A stretch of 64,000 bases of DNA, taken from positions 3,188,601 to 3,252,600 of the forward strand of contig CM049319.1 of NCBI GenBank assembly GCA_026874595.1. The letters run 5' to 3'. Below, one piece after another: positions 40,501-46,635 of the stretch. Numbering within the stretch: the stretch's first letter is position 1; the number at the start of each line of letters is the position of its first letter. The DNA comes from Sipunculus nudus. Its lineage: Eukaryota; Annelida; Sipuncula; Golfingiida; Sipunculidae. The position numbers were made by a program, and so were the translations under genes. The notes under the pieces were generated by a model. The model searched no databases and was not told the DNA's origin. It saw only the letters and a program-made list of their open reading frames with translations.

Positions 40501-43500
40501 TAACATGGCCTACAAAGACAACGCTACCAACATTAACATGGCTTACAAAGACAACGCTACCAACATAGACATGGCCTACAAAGACAACACTACCAACATT
40601 AACATGGCCTACAAAGACAACACTACCAACATTAACATGGCCTACAAAGACAACGCTACCAACATAAACATGGCCTACAAAGACAACGCTACCAACATAA
40701 ACATGGCCTACAAAGACAACGCTACCAACATAAACATGGCCTACAAAGACTATGCTACCAACATAAACATGGCCTACAAAGACAATGCTACCAACATGAC
40801 ATGGCCTACAAAGACAATGCTACCAACATGACATGGCCTACAAAGACAACGCTACCAACATAAACATGGCCTACAAAGACAACGCTACCAACATAAACAT
40901 GGCCTACAAAGACAACGCTACCAACAAAAACATGGCCTACAAAGACAACGCTACCAACATAAACATGGCCTACAAAGACGGCGCTACCAACATAAACATG
41001 GCCTACAAAGACAACGCTACCAACATAAACATGGCCTACAAAGACAACGCTACCAACATAAACATGGCCTACAAAGACAACGCTACCAACATTAACATGG
41101 TCTACAAAGACAACGCTACCAACATTAACATGGCCTACAAAGACAACGCTACCAACATAAACATGACCTTCAAAGACAACGCTACCAACATAAACATGGC
41201 CTACAAGGAAAGAGTTTGTAGAATATCCTTTAATCAATTTAGATTGATCATAAAGACTGCATAGTAATTAATAAGTTTTTTTATGTAAAATTGAAATTTT
41301 AAATTGTACAATAATATAATTAAAGATGCAGATAACTGAACAAAAGTTTTAGTGAGCTGCCACAAGTTTAAGCTCAGGACGCTTACAGCAACCAGTATCG
41401 CCTACTCCTCATACTTTTTTAACTGTAATTCTCGTGCTTGAAACAAAACCAAACTTGCGTCTATGTATGTGCGTCACTGTGCTAGTTTTCTCGTGTGTAC
41501 GTGTGTGAGAGTGCGTGAGCGTGCCTGCGTGCGCGTGATACCTACATGCCACTCAAACATGACGACAGATATACCGGAAGCCGCGGCGGACCCAGCCAGA
41601 CCAATAAACAAGGGAGCTCCCATATTGGTGGCGAAAGTAGGCGTGCAAATCTAGGTACGTGAAATGCGTGATAAAGGATATATCAGGTATTAACCAACAC
41701 CCATAACATACAGGTTATCTATCCTTAAAAATAAAGGTAATATTGTCATTGTTAAAAAAAATAAAGAAATACATCATGTTAAATTTATTAAATCAAATAT
41801 AGTATTCAGCGACCAATAATGTGCAAGACAAAACTTGGCCGATATTAATACCATCCAGAAAGCGTACCTTCTAAACATTAGCAACAATGTATTATCTTTC
41901 ACTCGGAGGCGCTAGAGTTAGGATATGTTCTTTTATCGTATGGCTACGTTCCTCATCACTATTCGGACAACGCTTATTACAGGTCTAGGATTTACCATTG
42001 AAGACTGAAATAAACTCACCAGCCACAAGTTGCTGCACTGTCCAGCCATGAAGTTTTGGGCGCTTCCTGTTTTGGCTCTACATGTTGTCTAGATGTAATT
42101 ATACATATATTCACGTATATAAGTTTGGAATATATATGTTTATATTATTTTACATGTATATATGCTAAAATATAATATATTATGTTGTAACCTATTATAT
42201 TATGTTATATCATGTTTCATAATGATATAATTATATTATATTATATATTATTATATTATTTAAGGTTTATGAAAAATGACTGAACGCTTAAACATTGTAT
42301 ATTAAGCCTATTATAAAGGTACTTGGTACCTTCCTTGACCTCCCTTAATTAAAACGTTCATTTCTCAGTATATCTAGATTTTCGGATGAACTCCGACACT
42401 TATGTTGCTGTATCTTTGGGAATCGCGGCTTCAATGTACTCTTTAGCGGAGTAGATTTTTCATAAGTAAAGGTTCCAACAACAATTTAACCGCATCGCTC
42501 TTCTGGTTCTTGAAAAGTGGAAACTTAAGGACATGTCTGTATGTTCTAAGACTTCTGTAAACCCCCTCACCGGGTGGTACCGTCATGGGTTCTACCTGAA
42601 ACCCAAGTTTTATTGCTCTGTTTTATTCTCCAGGTTGATATCAAACGATGGAATTTTGATTACTGTTACGTTGATTAACCGTAATTCATCTTAATGTTTT
42701 GCATTTTACCCTTTCAGCGGGTCACCAGTGCTTTGTTTATAATTTTCTAAATGTCCCGTTGTGCACATGTAGGTAATAAATAAAAGATTAGTATTTATTA
42801 TTTGTGCCGTGATAAACTTGCCCATATTAAGATTATCATATAAACATTTATGAAAAAAATAACCAGACCAGTTATTCAAATGTGTGTGGAGATATAAAGC
42901 GATGCTCAGCAAAATTTCCATCAGACGGCCGGTAAATAGTTAAACAAACGAAGTAATTAAAAATGGTCTGTTTCATATTAGAAATTAGTTTGAAAATTAA
43001 ACTTTTTTTATTTCTTAATGGAACATTATATGGCTTCGGAAGGCATTTGAAGGGCTTGTTTGTGTGATTATGCTTGTTCCCAGATGATCATAGCACTCTG
43101 TGAACCGCAGGCCGCACAATAGGTGTACAACAATTACAGAGGAAACGGTACCCCCTACACGGGGTATGACAACACTTCTGTATTGATTACATGTCATCAG
43201 AGTGATTACGTACTTATCATTCCTAGTTCTGTCAAGTAAGTATCTACAAGTACATCAGCGCCAGCATGATAGAGAAGTGACAACGAGAACGCATGTTGTT
43301 CTCAGACGCTAGACAACTAGCAATTTAAATAGAAACTGGTCATCAGATACATTAAGTTATTTACAATTTAAGGTCTACCTCTAGGATCTGCAATGTTTGC
43401 ACAGTTTGCGCTGGGTAGTATGTTGACATATTTGTTTGCTTAAATATTTTTTATTAACGCATTATAACTTGAGTTATAAGAGCGCTTTAAATGCTCTCTG

Positions 43501-44081
43501 TAAGGAAGAAAGATTTCTTGTTTACAGAAATAATATCTCTTAAAGTTCCCGATGAATGGTAATAAAATTTTCTGCAAGGCTGAGCTATATAGAACAGGGG
43601 TGTAGTTATTACATTTTGTGTAAATATACATCCAGGAAATTTCGTTGGAGGAGGTATGTGCTCTTTGACTGCACTCTAGCAGTTATATTAATGATGTCTG
43701 TTTATTTAGATAAGGGGAGATAACCTCGTTCGGAAAGCCTGTCTGATAAACATCTGTAACTTTGATATATAATGTAGATATATTTTTCCTCGTATTAAAA
43801 TGTATAAATACAGTAAACTCCCGCCAGGAAGACGACAACCCCTACATGACCACGACCTTTTGCTCTTGCTAGTTACTTACACTACTGACTCGGTCAGTGC
43901 TGATAGTCTCGCATGTATAGTTTTCTGTGTTATATTGTATGCGGGGTTTTTACTCTGGTACATAGAAAATTGGTTTTAACATTGTGTCTCTTACCCAGAA
44001 TCCGACGCCGAGAATCAACGCAAAATAAACCACCATAGCCAGTATGTCCGGCCAGCCGAACTGCGGTGTCGCTGTGGCCAT
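25032..44081 (-). CDS. SLC5-A: SGLT-like sodium/solute cotransporter, 15 coding exons, 645 aa
   Basis: Membrane cotransporter of the SLC5 (SGLT) family, which couples Na+ entry to uptake of sugars or related small solutes. Exons, in transcript order: 44081-43995, 42088-42020, 41650-41546, 39489-39430, 36442-36338, 35844-35739, 35355-35275, 34789-34569, 32752-32617, 32242-32135, 28340-28135, 27502-27389, 26794-26573, 25885-25792, 25255-25032. Lengths sum to 1938 nt, all phases agree and all introns are GT-AG. Family landmarks: [29 protein letters not shown], and a C-terminal membrane segment ending HAFFA. Compared with the human SGLT1 sugar site (N78, H83, E102, Y290, W291, K321, Q457), the equivalents are N61, L66, E85, S273, W274, K304 and Q440. 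Two of seven differ, so the substrate may not be glucose. The exact SLC5 subfamily is not assigned. Confidence 0.93.
25792..25885 (-). CDS. SLC5-A exon 14
   Basis: Codes residues 541-571: [19 protein letters not shown], then an acidic/basic intracellular stretch. Acceptor TTATAG, donor CCCG|GTAGGT (phase 1). Seven codons shorter than the equivalent SLC5-B exon; an acidic block is missing. Confidence 0.92.
26573..26794 (-). CDS. SLC5-A exon 13
   Basis: Codes residues 467-540: [52 protein letters not shown], and [11 protein letters not shown]. Contains two membrane helices and the family's NYLHYAI motif. Acceptor ATACAG, donor CAG|GTAATA. SLC5-B has a clearly homologous exon at 63676-63897. 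Confidence 0.95.
26924..27041. repeat. Poly-G and poly-C runs in an SLC5-A intron
   Basis: A G-run (about 26924-26933) and a C-run (about 27026-27040) lie 90 bp apart in the intron between exons 12 and 13, able to pair or to form quadruplex or i-motif structures. No repeat family recognised. Confidence 0.7.
27389..27502 (-). CDS. SLC5-A exon 12
   Basis: Codes residues 429-466: [20 protein letters not shown], then a helix ending FWPRATEK. Matches SGLT SGQLFDYIQSITSYLGPP..IFWKRVNE; Q440 is the sugar-site glutamine. Acceptor CTGTAG, donor AAG|GTACTC, phase 0. Confidence 0.94.
28135..28340 (-). CDS. SLC5-A exon 11
   Basis: Codes residues 360-428: [20 protein letters not shown], then [12 protein letters not shown] (Na+-site serines S375/S376), [14 protein letters not shown] and a membrane segment ending WVPILQ. 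One of the best conserved exons in the family. Acceptor CATAAG, donor CAG|GTGAAT (phase 0). It equals two SGLT1 exons fused. Confidence 0.95.
28888..31395. repeat. AGGTTCTATAGAACC-rich repeat patches in an intron
   Basis: Two patches (28.89-29.33 and 31.14-31.39 kb) are rich in AGGTTCT/AGAACCT in both orientations; the outer edges CTATAAGAAAAAAGGCTT and ACCCTTTTTTAGAATG are weakly inverted. This suggests a foldback or MITE family, possibly one element interrupted by 29.33-31.14 kb. That middle part contains a diverged local duplication (CCAGGCAGATGTAT near 29985 and 30375) and a TA tract near 31050-31100. Confidence 0.4.
31735..31800 (-). other. tRNA-like fragment in an intron
   Basis: On the minus strand GGGATCGATCCCCGG resembles a pol III B box, preceded in tRNA-like spacing by TGGACAATGG. 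No complete cloverleaf can be drawn, so this is more likely a SINE or tRNA relic than a functional tRNA gene. Confidence 0.3.
31865..32155 (-). repeat. 39-46 bp array built from the exon ending at 32135 and its donor, ~7 copies
   Basis: On the gene strand the true junction AATACTGCCTACTG|GTAAG with TCACGTGG is followed by about six diverged copies of the same block, each with an AAyACTGCC core, a donor-like stretch and a T-rich tail. One distal copy (junction 31930/31929) reads CCAACAG|GTAAGTCACG, a better donor than the genuine one. Read-through past the true donor meets a stop (TAA) in the second copy. Copies are less similar to each other than those of the 33-bp array, so this is older or less homogenised. 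Confidence 0.85.
32135..32242 (-). CDS. SLC5-A exon 10, donor end amplified
   Basis: Codes residues 324-360: [20 protein letters not shown], then [15 protein letters not shown]. The four cysteines match the extracellular loop of SGLT proteins. Acceptor CCGTTTCAG, donor ACTG|GTAAGT (phase 1). The last ~15 nt of this exon and the donor form the unit of the tandem array immediately downstream. Confidence 0.94.
32617..32752 (-). CDS. SLC5-A exon 9 in transcript order
   Basis: Codes residues 279-324: [18 protein letters not shown], then [15 protein letters not shown] and SRILYP. Matches SGLT VIVQRCLSAKNMSHVKGG..YLKLMPM..PGMISRILY. Lysine K304 corresponds to the sugar-site lysine. Acceptor TTTTTCCAG, donor CCAG|GTAAAT (phase 1). 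Confidence 0.94.
33285..34440. repeat. Dispersed repeat, partial match at 59.78-60.46 kb
   Basis: Lies in the intron between the exons at 34569 and 32752. Shared blocks with 59.78-60.46 kb include GAACTGT..ACTTGTT, AACTGTACAT, a TAGATTTCAAAGG / TAGATTTCGAAGG block and GGTGGAACGCCTCTCC versus TGGAGCGCCACTCC. A minus-strand open frame of 133 codons (33850-34251) has no recognisable domain. Family unknown. Confidence 0.4.
34510..34568 (-). repeat. (GA)n microsatellite starting at a splice donor
   Basis: About 55 bp of uninterrupted CT on the plus strand, that is (GA)n on the gene strand, beginning within the donor GTGAGAGA of the exon ending at 34569. The 5' splice site is thus the edge of a length-variable microsatellite. 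Confidence 0.93.
34569..34789 (-). CDS. SLC5-A exon 8
   Basis: Codes residues 205-278: [10 protein letters not shown], an extracellular loop with NET and NRT glycosylation sequons, then [19 protein letters not shown] and SWCTDQ. The SGLT sugar-site tyrosine before tryptophan (YW) is SW here. Acceptor TTTAAAG. The donor CAG|GTGAGAGAGAGA opens straight into a (GA)n tract. In the short text this is also called the exon with the GA donor. Confidence 0.93.
35275..35355 (-). CDS. SLC5-A exon 7
   Basis: Codes residues 178-205: [20 protein letters not shown], then AFVTAII. Equivalent to SGLT [20 protein letters not shown]. Acceptor CCTATAG, donor ATAG|GTAGAA, phases 1/1. Confidence 0.93.
35739..35844 (-). 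CDS. SLC5-A exon 6
   Basis: Codes residues 143-178 (last split): [20 protein letters not shown], then a helix ending GLTALYTMI. Matches SGLT DIFSGAIFI..NLYLA..ITALYTI. Acceptor CTTTAG, donor ATCG|GTAAGT (phase 1). Confidence 0.93.
36338..36442 (-). CDS. SLC5-A exon 5
   Basis: Codes residues 108-142: [14 protein letters not shown], then a membrane segment ending GVTP. Equivalent to SGLT VVTMPEYLRKRFGG. Acceptor TATTTCAG, donor CCG|GTTTGT (a weak donor), phase 0. Confidence 0.88.
36700..38600. repeat. Diverged dispersed repeat in an SLC5-A intron
   Basis: Opens with TGTGAGCTTATGCTGTGGC and GTCGTCCATCCTCCGCCC, a form common in bivalve dispersed repeats, and continues with blocks such as TTCTTCTCCGAAATTGTCCA / TTCTTCTCTGAAATCATTCA, TGGTCATATGACTCATAT / TGGTCACATGACTCATAT and GTGGTGCCACC. 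Non-coding; ends not resolved. Confidence 0.55.
39075..39350 (-). repeat. tRNA-derived SINE-like sequence
   Basis: On the minus strand AAGGCTGAGTTGTTAGAA resembles an A box and GAGTCCAAATCC, about 40 nt later, resembles a B box, followed by an unrelated body to about 39075. This arrangement is typical of a tRNA-derived SINE. It lies in the intron after exon 4. The frame containing APVYTSAG in its body looks transporter-like but has no splice sites. Confidence 0.5.
39430..39489 (-). CDS. SLC5-A exon 4, fed by the acceptor array
   Basis: Only 60 nt, residues 88-107: [20 protein letters not shown], matching the SGLT segment ALxLxxxLGWxFxPxYxxxG. Acceptor CTTTGTAG|GCC, donor GGG|GTAAGA, phase 0. 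The first 18-20 nt of this exon together with the preceding acceptor are the unit of the minisatellite that fills the upstream intron. Only this last acceptor copy is joined to the FGWILLP coding sequence. Confidence 0.88.
39484..41206 (-). repeat. 33-bp minisatellite built from the intron 3 / exon 4 splice acceptor, ~52 copies
   Basis: On the gene strand each unit reads TTGTCTTTGTAG followed by GCCATGTTTATGTTGGTAGC, that is, acceptor plus exon start. The unit is 33 bp (11 codons). A plausible branch-point motif (TTTAT) lies about 23 nt before each AG. In the exon 4 frame the acceptor TAG is a stop codon, so use of most upstream copies gives about ten codons and a stop; units with AAG instead (near 40080, 40280, 41165) read on to the next unit. 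The outermost copy at 41200/41201 has a better tract (CTCTTTCCTTGTAG) and is probably the original acceptor. The opposite strand is open in one frame (repeats of [11 protein letters not shown]), which I regard as a by-product. Confidence 0.95.
41546..41650 (-). CDS. SLC5-A exon 3
   Basis: Codes residues 53-87: [16 protein letters not shown], then [14 protein letters not shown]. Equivalent to SGLT1 FASNIGSGHF..GFEWN, with the Na+-site A and N kept but the sugar-site histidine replaced by leucine. Acceptor ACCTAG, donor CAT|GTAGGT, phase 0. The downstream intron is mostly the 33-bp acceptor array. Confidence 0.9.
42020..42088 (-). CDS. SLC5-A exon 2
   Basis: Codes residues 30-52, including [20 protein letters not shown], equivalent to the family's KNRG..xxFFLAGRSMxWW region. 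Acceptor CATCTAG, donor CTG|GTGAGT, phase 0 at both ends. The family's FLAGRSM motif is changed to FMAGQCS, the most divergent part of the protein. Confidence 0.72.
43995..44081 (-). CDS. SLC5-A exon 1
   Basis: Codes residues 1-29: [16 protein letters not shown], then a hydrophobic stretch ending VGFW, followed by GTAAGA (phase 0). This is the first membrane helix. The start is the first ATG, close to the expected family N-terminus. Confidence 0.88.
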
Positions 44082-44301
44082 TGTCCAAATAACCCCCCGG
44101 AAAGATCACACTGTTGGTATCTGTTATCCTTCAATGCAATATATAAAAAAATGAAAATACTGTGCTAGTGGCTTTCCGAAGTCAGTGATGATAAATTTTT
44201 AAATTGTTGATAAAAATTAATGTTAAACTTTCATACCTCAACCTTATATATATATATGTGTGTGTGTGTATGAATGGCCATGCTGGTCCACTGTATATAG
44301 A

Positions 44302-44415
44302 TGGAAAGGGTATACACAGAAATATCGGTTTACGGCAGCCAAACCGGAAATCGGAAGATCGTGGGTTCGAATCCAACCAACCGGCAGTTACCCTGACTTT
44401 TCTGTGTATACCCTT

Positions 44416-44419
<4 letters not shown>
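44302..44419. mobile_element. 118-bp hairpin element with perfect 20-bp inverted repeats and a pol III B box
   Basis: TGGAAAGGGTATACACAGAA at 44302 is exactly inverted at 44400-44419, flanked by TA-rich sequence. The interior holds GTGGGTTCGAATCC, a perfect tRNA B box. It sits 220 bp upstream of the SLC5-A start codon, next to a (TA)n tract. Confidence 0.75.

Positions 44420-44481
<62 letters not shown>
44420..44481. repeat. (TA)n microsatellite
   Basis: About 60 bp of uninterrupted TA, directly after the 118-bp hairpin element. Confidence 0.97.
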
Positions 44482-44525
44482 CTCAGTATATGAGTTACAG
44501 TTTATGTAGATAAGTTATCAATAGT

Positions 44526-46633
44526 GGTAAATGTTGCCTAACAGAGGCACCCAGCTTTCCTTAATAGAGCATTATTAACTGAATTTTAAAATCGTTGACC
44601 TTGCATCGAGTTACAACTCTGAGTGTCACGCCTAAGGTGAAGATGATGTTTGCACTCCGGCAATCGTCAGGTAACTTTTGACTAACACAGGCACCCAGCT
44701 GTTCCTGTTATTTCTTTTTAGCACGGTTTAGTGTCTATGGGGAGTGGCGGCATTTTGAAATAAGCTCATTACGCTTGTTGAGACTACTCTGTGCTTGGTC
44801 GCTCTTGTTGCGCTATATGTGGTATTGCTCTTCTATACAATGGTTTCATTGTCCCGATGTGCGCTTCGCTGTGTTGGATTTATTGATTATTTCCTGGGTG
44901 ATTTAATAGTTGATATTGCTTCGTTTTAGATTCCATATGTATTTAGAAAGTTCTGTTTCCTTTGCGTATTGTTCTTTGCTCAATGATTTTTTTTGTTATT
45001 GTATCTTGTTTTAAACGGGCCCAATCACCTGTCGGACCTTTATAAACTAAAGATAATCCCTTGGAGCTTTTATAAAAATAGTTCAGAAAACGTGGATATC
45101 AAAGCAAACAGGCTGCTTGTTTTGTTTGTATCAACGTGTTTATATCATGTTGGGGCCTGCCAAAATAATCAGAACAAATTCAACAAGGGTATCTGGCAGC
45201 AAGTTACATAAGCCTTGCAAATGGCGTTTTGCAACAAGTGACCTTTTCAACTATGGATAGATGAAACCTGCCACTTACATGTTTTTCACATTTTTTCAAC
45301 ATTGCTTTGTTTACAATCATGCTGTTGATAAACAAGTTCATACATCTTCACAAAGGCATTATAAGAACTTTTCTCAACCAAAATAACCCTTAGATCATTG
45401 ATATATACACAGAGGAAGCCAGAAATCTCAAAAATTATTTTTTTTTCAAAAGGAAGGCGAATGGGCACTTTTAAAACTTCCGCTTGCTAACCCGATGTAG
45501 CAGGCGGTTTGCTGGTCAGTTATCATCTGGCTCTATAAATTATGTCCGTGGCTTGGCAGTTTCCGTCTAGGAGGCAACTGTTTCCTCCCTGCAGTTACAG
45601 TTTTTTACGGGGGACGTTTAGTTGGGTTGCGTAATGATTCTTTTGTTGTGTGCTGTAATTTTTTGCATCACGTTCCTCATGCAACAGTAGCTTATTTTGA
45701 TCGAGTATTTTTTGGAATATTTTATACAATTTGCGGGTTTCTTGAAATTTTGGTCGATTAATTTAAAAAATTTTCTACCTACGTTTGTCTGGACATCTTT
45801 ACGGTAGATTGTGGCCAATTATTTTCCTTGTTCTGCGTTTATTTTTTCTTTTCTCGCCCCTCTGTGTCACTGTTTCGGGAATGTAAATAGCGTTTTCTTC
45901 ACATCCGGTTTATTTAATTCGGAGTTGTATGCTGGCACTGAATTTTGGAAGATTGTTTGGTTTGATGATGGCCTTTTTGCTAGGGGGGGGGGGGGGTATT
46001 GGTACTTGGAGGAAGGTTTTAGTGGTAGTTTATATAAGTGGGGTTAATTCTTCACATGTTAGAGACCACCTAGTAAATAAAACTGCAACTGAAGGCAGAA
46101 AAAACAGTTGCCCCTTGACGTAAACTGCCAAGCCACGGACATAATTTGACCAACAGACCGCCTGCTACATCGGGTTAGCAAGCGGAAGTTTTAAAATAAG
46201 ATACAATAAACACCAAAAAATTCACTTCGCAATGAACGATACGTAAAGGAAAAAGAACTATCTAAATACATATGGAATTTAAAACGAAGCAATAACAACT
46301 ATTCAATCATCTGGAAAATAATCAATAAACCCAACACAGCGACGCGCACATCGGGACAATGCTACCTCTAACTTAAAAACCACCACATATTGTGCAACAA
46401 AAACAAAGGCATAGAAATGCCGCCACTCCCCAAAGACACTTAACCGTCCTAAAAAGCAGCTGGGTGTCTGTATTTGGCGACAGTTACCTGACGATCGCAG
46501 GATGGTAAACATCGCCTTCACCTTAGGCGTAAAACTCAGAGTGGTAACTCGATGCAAGGTCAACGAGTTTAAAATTTAGTTAATCATGCTCTACTAAGGA
46601 ATGCTGGGTGCATCTGTTAGGCAAGAGTTACCA
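44526..46633. mobile_element. 2.1-kb palindromic element with a nested insertion
   Basis: Outer arms (44526-45016 and about 46190-46633) are inverted copies: GCCTAACAGAGGCACCCAGC matches CTGGGTGCATCTGTTAGGC on the other side. Inner arms pair 45470-45620 with 46080-46195 (CCGATGTAGCAGGCGGT versus CCGCCTGCTACATCGGG). The left arm is interrupted by about 450 bp (45017-45468) flanked by TTTTAAA on both sides, probably a later insertion. The loop (45.62-46.08 kb) holds a poly-G run. No transposase seen. Confidence 0.8.
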
Positions 46634-46635
46634 GT

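Noticed and set aside
39812-40831. A 339-codon plus-strand open frame of [11 protein letters not shown] repeats as a protein gene
   Set aside because: It is the reverse of the SLC5-A splice-acceptor minisatellite, with no start context, signal or flanking exon. The frame is open because the unit is a multiple of three.
39484-41206. CRISPR-like or satellite interpretation of the 33-bp array
   Set aside because: There are no unique spacers; units are contiguous and derived from exon 4 of SLC5-A, in a eukaryotic intron.
44182-44376. The GGGTTCGAATCC sequence near 44360 as a functional tRNA gene
   Set aside because: Only the B box fits; no acceptor stem or complete cloverleaf forms, and the block is enclosed by perfect inverted repeats of a MITE.
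46303-46563. Frames in the palindrome arms as coding sequence
   Set aside because: They are mirrored in the opposite arm and broken differently there; no domain is recognisable.
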